Below, piece after piece: positions 15,501 through 21,946 of a DNA stretch of 32,343 nucleotides. Source of the stretch: Streptomyces sp. TRM49041 (lineage in GTDB: Bacteria; Actinomycetota; Actinomycetes; Streptomycetales; Streptomycetaceae). The notes below the pieces were generated by a model. It saw only the letters and a list, made by a program, of their open reading frames with translations, searched no databases and was not told the origin of the DNA. Location: the NCBI RefSeq assembly GCF_008271805.1, contig NZ_VSRY01000049.1, positions 1-32,343 of the forward strand. The letters run 5' to 3'. The position numbers were made by a program, and so were the translations under genes. Positions within the stretch are counted from its first letter, which is position 1, and each line of letters begins with the position of its first letter.

Positions 15501-15704
15501 GAGCACGAGGAACTGGTCGCCGGCGGCGTCGAGCTGGACTGGCGCCGCGCCCCGGACGGCACGCTCCACGCGGCGACCCTGGAGGGCGTGGCGGCGGGCC
15601 TGGCCTGGGCGGCGGGCCAGTGGCCGCGCCGGTTCGAGGTGGCGGCGCTCCTGGAGGACCCGTCGAGGACGGAGGAACTGGCGAGGGACCGCTGGTTCGA
15701 CTAG
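12597..15704 (+). CDS. sacsin-like GHKL ATP-binding protein
   Basis: A 1,035-residue cytoplasmic protein. Residues about 40-300 form a GHKL-type ATP-binding domain as in sacsin and Hsp90. The N-box is ELAQNAADA (Glu57, Asn61). The G1-like box is AANTGAPL, where the usual Asp is replaced by Asn in a sacsin-like manner. The glycine lid is GRFGVGFAAVLAVSDEP (from 124). The remaining 700 residues are acidic and match only the streptomycete 'sacsin N-terminal ATP-binding-like domain' proteins as I recall them. It may act as a chaperone-like ATPase, but substrates are unknown. The start is the GTG at 12597 (weak GCGGAG upstream). The in-frame GTG at 12564 lies 8 nt after TACCTT and would be a leaderless alternative. 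A repeat element begins at the stop codon. Confidence 0.87.
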   Translation: MSVRATAAGEGADPFGTARLRRGVLDAWGAGPARFREDANAEEELSLGGYRDRLIVELAQNAADAAARAAVPGRLRLTLHPADAHGPAVLAAANTGAPLDATGVESLSTLRASAKREGHEGAVGRFGVGFAAVLAVSDEPAVIGRHGGVRWSLAEARDMAARAAQASPGLGDELRRRDGHVPLLRLPLPAEGAPPAGYDTVVVLPLRDAGAVDLVDRLLAGIGDALLLTLPGLAEIVVETPEGARTLTRSQDEAYTLIDDSARGIARWRTVSHQGPIAPELLKDRPVEERLRPYWSVTWAVPVDAEGAPEYPDTTPVVHAPTPTDEPLTVPALLIASFPLDSTRRHPAPGPLTDHIVARAADAYAELLADWRPVTTGTIDLVPGPLGKGVLDGAIRGAILELLPRVAFLAPAAPSEELTALRPFEAEVVEGAGADTVRVLAEVLPTLLPAGLERRAELRALGVARLPLGDAIDRLAGAERAPEWWHRLYDSLAGVDPDRLTGLPVPLADNRTTIGPRQVLLPLPDTPADLARLGLKVAHPDAAHPILEKLGALPATPRAVLTTPQVRAAVAASLEAEEVWDENALDADELAETVLALVRDAALEPGDEPWLGALALPDEDGEPAPAGELVLPGSPFASVMREGELALCDAELADRWGEQPLAACGVLADFALVRATDVVLDPDELEPRDTDYAEPDDVGLLDAVDVWCEDILDRLPDTPVPPVATEIVAVRDLDLVDDDAWPQALALLSRPPLRDALTQPVRILLPDGTTETVHSYTAWWLRDHPVLDGRRPAGLRAAGADPLLEGLYESADTTGFGDAQVLHALGVRTSVAALLDEPGGAAELLTRLADPDREVTGAQLHALYSALADLDPEQVTLPDELRAVVDGDVRVVDAADAVVADAPDLLPLAGGLPLVPVAPSRAADLAELLQVRRLSEAVEAPVTTEGEEHDVPESVHALLGPATPATYVEHEELVAGGVELDWRRAPDGTLHAATLEGVAAGLAWAAGQWPRRFEVAALLEDPSRTEELARDRWFD

Positions 15705-15926
15705 GGAGTGTCCGGCGGATCATGTCGGCAGCCGAGCCGGGTTCCCTTGTCCTGCTGGTGAGCGGGGTCTGGTGCGTGCAGGTGCAAGGCGGAGGAGGGC
15801 GCCGATGCGTGGGGGTCCCCCCTCCTCGAGCGGAGTCGAGAGCTTGGGGGAATCGACAACCGACGACAACGCCGCAGATGCGCGTGCCAGACCCCGCGGC
15901 CCGGGCATGATCCGCCGGACACTCCC
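15704..15926. mobile_element. MITE-like element with 21-bp perfect terminal inverted repeats
   Basis: The 21-bp sequence at 15704-15724 (starting GGGAGTGTCC, ending GGATCATG) is repeated exactly inverted at 15906-15926. A second, inner inverted pair is GCGGGGTCTGG (15762-15772) and CCAGACCCCGC (15887-15897). The centre (15810-15850) is a hairpin with CTCGA/TCGAG and C5/G5 arms, a form I recognise as very common between streptomycete genes. At 223 bp with no transposase, it fits a non-autonomous miniature element. No clear target duplication is visible. It starts at the last base of the TAG stop of the sacsin-like gene. Confidence 0.7.
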
Positions 15927-15953
15927 CAGGGCATTTCCGGCGGGTCTTTCCCG

Positions 15954-16015
15954 CCCCGCCCCCTCCCGAAGCGGGGGCCCGGGGGGCAGAGCCCCCGGTT
16001 TCGGGAGGGGCGGGG
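15954..16015. terminator. long bidirectional hairpin terminator
   Basis: CCCCGCCCCCTCCCGAA (15954-15970) pairs with TTTCGGGAGGGGCGGGG (15999-16015) with one bulged base. An inner stem CGGGGGC/GCCCCCG (15972-15978 / 15991-15997) extends it. It lies just after the 3' end of the DHFR-like gene (minus) and beyond the repeat element following the sacsin-like gene (plus). Together these two elements fill the 331-bp gap. Confidence 0.75.
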
Positions 16016-16035
16016 CAGAGGAACGACCCGTCGGA

Positions 16036-16632
16036 CTACGCCCCGGCGACCGGCCGGTAGACGCAGACATTGACGCCCGCGCCGCTGGTGACCGTGGAGA
16101 CCAGCTCAAGCGTGCGCAGCGCACCGTCGTCGGGGAAGATCTTCTTCCCGCCGCCGAGCAGCACCGGCATGATCATGAGCCGGAGTTCGTCGACCAGTCC
16201 CTCGCGCAGCAGGGTCCGGACGAGCGCGGAACTCCCCATGACCACCAGGTCGCCGCCCTCGGCCGCCCGCAGCTCCCTGATCCGCGCGACGGCCTCGCCG
16301 CCCGGGATACGGGTGCTGTTCTCCCAGGTCAGCTTGTCGTCGCCGAGCGTATCCGACACGACGTACTTGCGGATCGCGTTCATCCGGTCGGCGAACGGGT
16401 CACCGGCCCGCTCGGGCCACGCCCCGGCCATCGTCTGCCACGTACGGCGCCCGAAGAGCAGCGCGTCGGCCTTGCCCAGCGCGTCGTCGAAGGCACCGCC
16501 CACCACCTCGGGGTCGAAGAACGGGTGCGTCCAGCCGCCGTGGGCGAAGCCGCCGTCGGTGTCCTCCCCGGGGCCGCCGGGCGCCTGCACGACGCCGTCC
16601 AGGCTCATGAACTCGCTGATGACGATGCGCAT
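16036..16632 (-). CDS. dihydrofolate reductase family (RibD C-terminal domain) protein
   Basis: A 198-residue protein of the RibD-C/DHFR-like fold. It opens RIVISEFMSLDGVVQ and has ALLFGRRTWQTMAG, where DHFR-type enzymes bind NADPH, then GGDLVVMGSSALVRTL and the end-of-domain ELRLMIMPVLLGGGK. These solo proteins are usually annotated as dihydrofolate reductase family or deaminase/reductase; real substrates are mostly unknown and true folate reduction should not be assumed. The ATG at 16632 is chosen because AGAGGAG lies 8 nt upstream; an upstream in-frame start would absorb the ribosome site. It is a stand-alone gene in front of a shared hairpin terminator, cytoplasmic and without membrane segments. 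Confidence 0.9.
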   Translation of the reverse strand: MRIVISEFMSLDGVVQAPGGPGEDTDGGFAHGGWTHPFFDPEVVGGAFDDALGKADALLFGRRTWQTMAGAWPERAGDPFADRMNAIRKYVVSDTLGDDKLTWENSTRIPGGEAVARIRELRAAEGGDLVVMGSSALVRTLLREGLVDELRLMIMPVLLGGGKKIFPDDGALRTLELVSTVTSGAGVNVCVYRPVAGA

Positions 16633-16757
16633 GGGACCGCTCCTCTTTCTCACTCATCCTGGTACACCGATAGAGACAGCGGGACCGCGCGGAAATCATC
16701 GCGCCACCCGGCCTCGCACAAGTGATCTGAACCACACGACCGTACGCCGGACGTGCT

Positions 16758-19163
16758 TCAGGCGGGGAACTTCCTCCCCACCCACCGCCAGGCGAACTCC
16801 AGCAGCGCGGCGCCCACCGCGGCGATACCGACGGCGGCCCACGGCAGCGTCGTACCCACGAGCTTCAGGGCGAAGAAGTCCTGGAGCCACGGCACGACGA
16901 GGACCAGCAGGAAGCCGAGGCCCATCGCCGCGACCAGCCCGATCCGCCACCATGTGTAGGGCCTGGCGATGATCGCCAGCACCCAGATCGAGACGAGGAA
17001 CAGGGTGAGCGTGGCGGCGCTCGTCTCGGCGTCGAGCGCGCCGGGCCCGCTGTAGTGGTGGCCGGCCAGCAGGTACGTACCGAAGGTGGCCGTGGCTGCG
17101 ATGAGCCCGGCGGGGATGGCGTACCGCATGACGCGGCGCACGAAGTGCGGTTTGGCGCGCTCCTTGTTGGGAGCGAGGGCGAGGAAGAAGGCGGGCACAC
17201 CGATGGTGAGGGTGGAGAGCAGGGTGAGGTGCCGGGGCAGGAAAGGGTATTCGACCTGGAAGGCGACGACGAGTACGGCGAGCAGCACCGAGTAGACGGT
17301 CTTGGTGAGGAACAGCGTCGCGACGCGGGTGATGTTCCCGATGACCCGCCGGCCTTCGGCGACGACGGAGGGGAGGGTGGCGAAGCTGTTGTTGAGAAGA
17401 ACGATCTGGGCGACGGCCCGGGTGGCCTCCGACCCGGTGCCCATGCTGACGCCGATGTCGGCGTCCTTGAGGGCGAGGACGTCGTTGACCCCGTCCCCGG
17501 TCATGGCGACGGTGTGCCCCCGGGACTGGAGGGCGCCGACCATGTCCCGCTTCTGCCTCGGGGTGACGCGCCCGAAGACGACCCCGTCCTCCAGGGCGCC
17601 CGCCATCTGTTCGCGCTCGGCGGGGAGTCTCCGTGCGTCGACGGTGTGCTCGGCCCCGGGGAGGCCCAGCTTGGCGGCGACGGCGCCGACGGAGACTGCG
17701 TTGTCACCGGAGATGACTTTGGCGTCGACGTTCTGGTCGGCGAAGTAGGTGAGGGTCCCGGCGGCATCGGGCCGGAGCCGCTGCTCCAGAACGACGAGCG
17801 CGGAAGCCCGCGCCTTGCGGGCGGTCTCGGGATCGTCGAGCTCGCCGCTGACGCGGGCGAGCAGCAGCACGCGGAGGCCCTGCTGATTGAGGCTCTCGAT
17901 CCGGTCGAGTACGGGGTCCCCGTCCGGAAGCAGCACGTCGGGCGCGCCGAGGAGCCAGGCACTGGTCTGCCCGTCGCCCTCGCTGAAGGCGGCGCCGCTG
18001 TACTTGCGGGCGGAGGAGAAGGGCAGGGCCTCGGTGCAGCGCCAGTCCTCGCTGTCGGGGTAGGCGTCGATGATGGCCTGGAGGGAGGCGTTGGGCCGGG
18101 GGTCGGACTCGCCGAGGGCGCCGAGCACCCGCTTGACGTACGCCTCGTCGGAGCCGTTGAGCGCGCGGAGTTCCTTGACGTCCATGCCGCCCTCGGTGAG
18201 GGTGCCGGTCTTGTCGAGACAGACGACGTCGACGCGGGCGAGCCCTTCGATCGCGGGCAACTCCTGAACCAGACACTGCTTGCGCCCCAGCCGAATGACC
18301 CCGATGGCGAAAGCGACAGAGGTGAGCAGCACCAACCCCTCGGGAATCATCGGCACGATGCCGCCGACGGTCCGGGCGATGGAGTTCTTGAAGTTGACGT
18401 CCTTGACGAAGAGCTGGCTGATGATGAGCGCGGTGGCGGTCGGGATCATCATCCAGGTCACGTACTTGAGGATGGTGGAGATCCCGGAGCGAAGCTCGGA
18501 GTGGACGAGCGTGAAGCGGGAGGCTTCTTCGGCGAGCTGCGCGGCGTAGGCGGCGCGGCCGACTTTGGTGGCGGTGAAGGCACCGCCACCGGCGACGACG
18601 AAGCTGCCGGACATGAGGGTGTCGCCGGCCCGTTTGAGCACGGGGTCGGCCTCACCGGTGAGCAGTGACTCGTCGACTTCCAGACTGTCGGCCTCGGCGA
18701 CGACCCCGTCGACCACCACCTTGTCGCCGGGCCCCAGCTCGATGAGGTCGCCGAGCACGATCGCGGAGGTCGACACCTCGGTGGCGCCTCCGTCCCGCCG
18801 GACGGTCGGCTTGGCCTCCCCGATGACGGCGAGCCCGTCGAGGGTCTTCTTGGCGCGGAGCTCCTGGATGATGCCGATGCCGGTGTTGGCGACGATGACG
18901 AACCCGAACAGGCTGTCCTGGATGGGCGCGACGACCAACATGATCACCCAGAGAACACCGATGATCGCGTTGAACCGGGTGAGAACATTGCCGCGCACGA
19001 TGTCCACGGCGGACCGTGAACTGCGTACGGGTACGTCGTTGACCTCCCCCCGCGCCACCCGCTCGGCCACCTCGGCCCGCGTCAGCCCCCCGGGCCGATA
19101 GGGCACTCTCGCGTCTCCGCCGGCTTCCACGGTCATGTCATCGGTCCCGGCCCGCTGCGTCAT
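16758..19163 (-). CDS. CtpE-like cation-transporting P-type ATPase
   Basis: An 801-residue membrane pump with all P-type ATPase signatures. These are the actuator loop LLTGEADP (TGE at 169-171), PMIPEGLVLLTS in helix 4 (Pro274-Glu275-Gly276-Leu277), the phosphorylation site CLDKTGTLTEGG (Asp317), the nucleotide site FSSARKYSGA, and the hinge MTGDGVNDVLALKDADIG. The PEGL motif and length match mycobacterial CtpE, which has been linked to calcium uptake, so calcium is the best guess for the ion. There are no N-terminal heavy-metal domains. Paired membrane helices before the actuator and six after the catalytic domain fit the family. TACCGT lies 7 nt before the ATG at 19163, suggesting a leaderless mRNA. 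Confidence 0.92.
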   Translation of the reverse strand: MTQRAGTDDMTVEAGGDARVPYRPGGLTRAEVAERVARGEVNDVPVRSSRSAVDIVRGNVLTRFNAIIGVLWVIMLVVAPIQDSLFGFVIVANTGIGIIQELRAKKTLDGLAVIGEAKPTVRRDGGATEVSTSAIVLGDLIELGPGDKVVVDGVVAEADSLEVDESLLTGEADPVLKRAGDTLMSGSFVVAGGGAFTATKVGRAAYAAQLAEEASRFTLVHSELRSGISTILKYVTWMMIPTATALIISQLFVKDVNFKNSIARTVGGIVPMIPEGLVLLTSVAFAIGVIRLGRKQCLVQELPAIEGLARVDVVCLDKTGTLTEGGMDVKELRALNGSDEAYVKRVLGALGESDPRPNASLQAIIDAYPDSEDWRCTEALPFSSARKYSGAAFSEGDGQTSAWLLGAPDVLLPDGDPVLDRIESLNQQGLRVLLLARVSGELDDPETARKARASALVVLEQRLRPDAAGTLTYFADQNVDAKVISGDNAVSVGAVAAKLGLPGAEHTVDARRLPAEREQMAGALEDGVVFGRVTPRQKRDMVGALQSRGHTVAMTGDGVNDVLALKDADIGVSMGTGSEATRAVAQIVLLNNSFATLPSVVAEGRRVIGNITRVATLFLTKTVYSVLLAVLVVAFQVEYPFLPRHLTLLSTLTIGVPAFFLALAPNKERAKPHFVRRVMRYAIPAGLIAATATFGTYLLAGHHYSGPGALDAETSAATLTLFLVSIWVLAIIARPYTWWRIGLVAAMGLGFLLVLVVPWLQDFFALKLVGTTLPWAAVGIAAVGAALLEFAWRWVGRKFPA

Positions 19164-19170
19164 GATTCCG

Positions 19171-19176
19171 ACGGTA
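19171..19176 (-). promoter_or_regulatory. -10 box TACCGT, leaderless start of the P-type ATPase
   Basis: TACCGT on the minus strand, 7 nt (CGGAATC), then ATG at 19163. The gap holds no ribosome site. Confidence 0.55.
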
Positions 19177-19256
19177 CGGCGCGAAGCCCCCGCCCACCCC
19201 CCGAGCGACGGAACATCCGACCGGGGTAGGACGCGAATGGTCCCGTAGCCGTACGG

Positions 19257-19511
19257 CTACCGCTGCTCGGACCGCTCGCGCCGCAACGCCGCGTCGCGCT
19301 TGCGGACATACCAGATGCCGATGAGGCCCAGGCCGGCGCCGGCGAGGCAGGTCCAGATCCACCAGTCGAGGTCGCGGTCGGCGAACCAGCCGTAGAAGGG
19401 GACCTGCACCAGGAAGAGGACGAACCAGATGATCGTGCCGCCGGTGATGGTGGCGACGACGGGCCCCTCCAGGGGCTCGGGTGCCTCGTACTTGGGGGTC
19501 CACTTCGCCAT
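19257..19511 (-). CDS. DUF2530 family two-pass membrane protein
   Basis: An 84-residue protein opening MAKWTPKYEAPEPLEG, followed by two hydrophobic helices (TITGGTIIWFVLFLVQVPF and WIWTCLAGAGLGLIGIWYV) and a basic tail RKRDAALRRERS. I recognise the actinobacterial DUF2530 family, whose function is unknown. The ATG at 19511 is preferred over the in-frame ATG at 19520 because a TACGAT box lies exactly 7 nt upstream, typical of leaderless genes, and the conserved family sequence begins there. It sits upstream of the P-type ATPase on the same strand, but that gene has its own promoter. Confidence 0.85.
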   Translation of the reverse strand: MAKWTPKYEAPEPLEGPVVATITGGTIIWFVLFLVQVPFYGWFADRDLDWWIWTCLAGAGLGLIGIWYVRKRDAALRRERSEQR

Positions 19512-19518
19512 GCCCCAC

Positions 19519-19524
19519 ATCGTA
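19519..19524 (-). promoter_or_regulatory. -10 box TACGAT, leaderless start of the DUF2530 gene
   Basis: TACGAT, then GTGGGGC (7 nt), then ATG at 19511 on the minus strand. This decides between the two in-frame ATG codons. Confidence 0.5.
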
Positions 19525-19605
19525 TGCGCACGCTCGTTCTACGCGCGGAGATAGCGATCTTCGACCTATGTATTCATACTGAAACGGTTTGTCGGCGACC
19601 GGTTC

Positions 19606-19632
19606 CGTTCGTGCGAACGCACGACGTATAAC
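19606..19632 (+). promoter_or_regulatory. purine permease promoter with operator-like palindrome
   Basis: TATAAC at 19627-19632 is the best -10 box in this gap. CGTTCG and CGAACG (19606-19619) form a 6-bp palindrome with a 2-bp centre in the spacer/-35 region, a typical place for a repressor. The predicted leader is about 45 nt. Confidence 0.4.
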
Positions 19633-19684
19633 CGCCGTGACGCCGCAGCACCCCCCAAAACCCCCCGCATGACGAGGTTTCCGC

Positions 19685-21136
19685 ATGCCCTCCACGGTCA
19701 CCGCTCCGCCGGTTGTCCCCGAGCAGCCGTCGGCCGGCCCGGGCGGCAGCGCCCTCGACCGGCTCTTCAAGATCTCGGAGCGCGGCTCCACCATCGGCCG
19801 TGAGGTACGCGGCGGTTTCGCGACCTTCTTCGCGATGGCCTACATCATCGTGCTGAACCCGATCATCCTCGGCAGCGCCCAGGACATGTACGGGCACCAG
19901 CTCGACGGCGGCGAGCTGGTCACCGCGACCGTGCTGAGCGCGGCGTTCACCACGCTCCTCATGGGCGTCATCGGCAACGTCCCCATCGCCCTCGCCGCCG
20001 GTCTCGGTGTGAACACCGTCGTCGCCCTGCAGCTCGCCCCCCGCATGTCGTGGGCGGACGCGATGGGCATGGTGGTCATCGCGGGCTTCATCGTGATGCT
20101 CCTGGTCGCGACCGGCCTCCGCGAGCGCGTCATGAACGCCGTACCCGTCGGCCTGCGCAAGGGCATCGCGATAGGCATCGGCCTGTTCATCATGCTCATC
20201 GGCCTGGTCGACTCGGGTTTCGTCTCCCGTATCCCGGACGCCGCCCACACCACCGTCCCGCTCCAGCTCGGCCAGGACGGTCACCTCGGCGGCTGGCCGG
20301 TCCTGATCTTCGCCGTCGGTACGCTCCTCACCCTCGCGCTGATCGTCCGCAAGGTGCCGGGCGCGATCCTCATCTCGATCGTCGCCATGACCGTCGTCGC
20401 GATGGTCGTCAACAGCGTCGCCGACATCCCGTCCTGGGGCCTCACCAACCCCACGTGGCCGGGCAACCCCGTCGCCACCCCCGACTTCGGGCTCATCGGC
20501 CAGGTCAGCCCATTCGGCGGCTTCGAGAAGGTCGGCCTCCTCACCGGCTCCCTCTTCGTCTTCACCGTCCTGCTGTCCTGCTTCTTCGACGCCATGGGCA
20601 CGATCCTCGGCGTCGGCGACGAGGCCAAGCTGATGGACAAGGACGGCAACCTCCCCGGCATCAACCGGGTCCTCCTCGTGGACGGTTTCGCCGTCGCCAC
20701 GGGCGGCGTGACCTCGTCCTCCGCCACCACCTGCTACGTGGAGTCCACGGCGGGCGTCGGCGAAGGCGCCAGGACCGGGCTCGCGTCCGTAGTGACGGGC
20801 GGCCTCTTCACGGTCGCGCTGTTCCTCACGCCGCTCGCCACGATGGTCCCGTCCCAGGCGGCCACACCCGCCCTGGTCGCGGTCGGGTTCCTGATCCTCG
20901 CCGGGTCGGTCAAGGACATCGACTGGGGCGACTTCACGATCGCGGTACCGGCGTTCCTGGCGATGGTGATGATGCCGTTCACGTACTCGATCACAAACGG
21001 CATCGGCATCGGCTTCATCGCGTTCAGCGTGCTGCGCCTCGCCGCGGGCCGCGGGCGCGAGGTGCCGGCGGCGATGTACGTCGTGTCGGGCGTCTTCGTC
21101 TTCTACTACGCGATGCCGGCCCTCGGCCTCACATAA
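19685..21136 (+). CDS. AzgA-type NCS2 purine permease
   Basis: A 483-residue inner-membrane transporter of the hypoxanthine/guanine/adenine permease branch (COG2252). Key segments are REVRGGFATFFAMAYIIVLN at helix 1, FFDAMGTILGVGDEAKLMD, and SSSATTCYVESTAGVGEGAR, which hold substrate-contacting residues in the family. About twelve to fourteen hydrophobic stretches are seen. It would import purine bases by proton symport. The ATG at 19685 has a weak GAGG about 9 nt upstream. The substrate (adenine versus guanine/hypoxanthine) cannot be separated by eye. It is a single gene, with its own promoter carrying a palindrome that could bind a purine-responsive or other repressor. MqnB releases hypoxanthine, but the two genes are 14 kb apart and no link is implied. 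Confidence 0.93.
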   Translation: MPSTVTAPPVVPEQPSAGPGGSALDRLFKISERGSTIGREVRGGFATFFAMAYIIVLNPIILGSAQDMYGHQLDGGELVTATVLSAAFTTLLMGVIGNVPIALAAGLGVNTVVALQLAPRMSWADAMGMVVIAGFIVMLLVATGLRERVMNAVPVGLRKGIAIGIGLFIMLIGLVDSGFVSRIPDAAHTTVPLQLGQDGHLGGWPVLIFAVGTLLTLALIVRKVPGAILISIVAMTVVAMVVNSVADIPSWGLTNPTWPGNPVATPDFGLIGQVSPFGGFEKVGLLTGSLFVFTVLLSCFFDAMGTILGVGDEAKLMDKDGNLPGINRVLLVDGFAVATGGVTSSSATTCYVESTAGVGEGARTGLASVVTGGLFTVALFLTPLATMVPSQAATPALVAVGFLILAGSVKDIDWGDFTIAVPAFLAMVMMPFTYSITNGIGIGFIAFSVLRLAAGRGREVPAAMYVVSGVFVFYYAMPALGLT

Positions 21137-21161
21137 GACCGGGCGTGATGCCTCACATAAG
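21126..21161. repeat. 12-bp direct duplication holding two converging stop codons
   Basis: GCCTCACATAAG occurs at 21126-21137 and again at 21150-21161. The first copy holds the TAA stop of the permease; the second holds the TGA stop (minus strand) of the ribbon-helix-helix gene. Confidence 0.8.
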
Positions 21162-21335
21162 GCCGTAGAACTTCTCGGTCTCGTCGACGGCCGCGCTGAA
21201 GCGTTCGTCGAAATCCTCGCGAATGAGCGTCCGGACCACATAGTCCTGGACGCTCATTCCGCTTCTGGCCGCATGCTGCCTGACCCGGTCGAGCAGCTCT
21301 CCGTCGATCCGCACGCTGAGCACTGTCGATCCCAT
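21153..21335 (-). CDS. ribbon-helix-helix DNA-binding protein
   Basis: A protein of about 60 residues. STVLSVRIDGELLDRV is a typical ribbon-helix-helix beta strand plus first helix, followed by ARSGMSVQDYVVRTLIRE, the second helix. The C-terminal part (FDERFSAAVDETEKFYG) could be a partner-binding or dimer segment. Such proteins are dimeric repressors or antitoxins, but no toxin gene is adjacent, so a stand-alone regulator is more likely. The start is either the ATG at 21335 or the GTG at 21368 (eleven residues longer); neither has a good ribosome site. The divergent gap toward the MarR gene contains three phased half-sites that could be its operator. Confidence 0.8.
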   Translation of the reverse strand: MGSTVLSVRIDGELLDRVRQHAARSGMSVQDYVVRTLIREDFDERFSAAVDETEKFYGLM

Positions 21336-21389
21336 GTCGGACAGGGTCGCTGCACACCCTTTGCTCACGTGTCGTTTTTCGGTCGATTC

Positions 21390-21415
21390 TCACTCCTTCG
21401 AGTGATGTATCACTC
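21390..21415. promoter_or_regulatory. three half-sites spaced one helical turn apart
   Basis: TCACTC (21390), GAGTGA inverted (21400) and TCACTC (21410) begin exactly 10 bp apart in the gap between the diverging ribbon-helix-helix and MarR genes. The first two form a hairpin-like dyad with a 4-bp centre. Phasing on one face of the helix is expected for cooperative dimer binding. Confidence 0.5.
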
Positions 21416-21429
21416 CGACAATCCCATTG

Positions 21430-21463
21430 GTCTTTAGGTAGAGTAATGAGTTACGCTAAAGAC
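21430..21463. promoter_or_regulatory. dyad at the MarR start, probable auto-operator
   Basis: GTCTTTAG (21430-21437) is exactly inverted as CTAAAGAC (21456-21463), enclosing a smaller dyad GTAA-TGAG-TTAC (21443-21454). It covers the first start codon and a possible -10 box, so binding of the MarR dimer would block expression of its own operon. Confidence 0.5.
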
Positions 21464-21916
21464 ATGCCTGACCTGTCCCACGGCGGACACGGCGACGAAG
21501 CCGACGCCGCCGCCGTGAACGCACTCCGTTCCGCAGTCATGCGGCTGTCCCGGCGCCTGAAGCACCAGCGCGTCGACGAGTCGCTGAGCCCCACCGAGAT
21601 GTCGGTGCTCGGCACCCTCGCCCGCTCCGGCTCCGCCACACCCGGCGAGCTGGCCCGCAAGGAGCACATGCAGCCGCCGTCGATGACCCGCATCGTCGCC
21701 CTGCTGGAGGCCAAGGGGCTGGTCCGGCTGGAGCCGCATCCCGACGACCGCCGGCAGAAGGTGGTCAGCCAGACCGAGCAGGCCGAGGCCATGCTCGATG
21801 AGTCCCGCCGCAAGCGGAACGCCTGGCTGGCGACCCTCGCCGAGGGTCTGGACGATGAAGAGTGGGCCAAGCTGCGGGCCGCCGCCCCCGTACTGGAGAA
21901 GCTCGCACACCTGTAA
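21446..21916 (+). CDS. MarR-family transcriptional regulator
   Basis: A 156-residue winged-helix repressor. The order is an N-terminal dimerisation helix (AVMRLSRRLKHQRVDE), the recognition region SPTEMSVLGTLARSGSATPGE with LARKEHMQPPSMTRIVALLE, the wing LVRLEPHPDDRRQKVV, and C-terminal helices ending LEKLAHL. The DxRxxxV-type wing is characteristic of MarR. It is first in an operon with an MFS exporter 30 bp downstream, a classic arrangement in which a small ligand releases the repressor and induces efflux. The start may be ATG 21446 (AGGTAG upstream) or ATG 21464. The dyad covering both supports autoregulation. Confidence 0.93.
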   Translation: MSYAKDMPDLSHGGHGDEADAAAVNALRSAVMRLSRRLKHQRVDESLSPTEMSVLGTLARSGSATPGELARKEHMQPPSMTRIVALLEAKGLVRLEPHPDDRRQKVVSQTEQAEAMLDESRRKRNAWLATLAEGLDDEEWAKLRAAAPVLEKLAHL

Positions 21917-21946
21917 GACGAACCCCGGCCGAGGAGGCGAACCCTT

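Noticed and set aside
15720..16124. Short ORFs inside the MITE-like repeat
   Set aside because: They are made of the intergenic repeat and terminator sequence; such frames are often mis-annotated in streptomycetes.
19574..21241. 555-residue minus-strand open frame
   Set aside because: It is a shadow of the purine permease, rich in Asp/Arg/His/Glu with no fold.
21153..21368. Toxin-antitoxin pair with the ribbon-helix-helix protein as antitoxin
   Set aside because: No small toxin gene lies next to it on the same strand; the neighbours are a permease and a MarR gene in other orientations.
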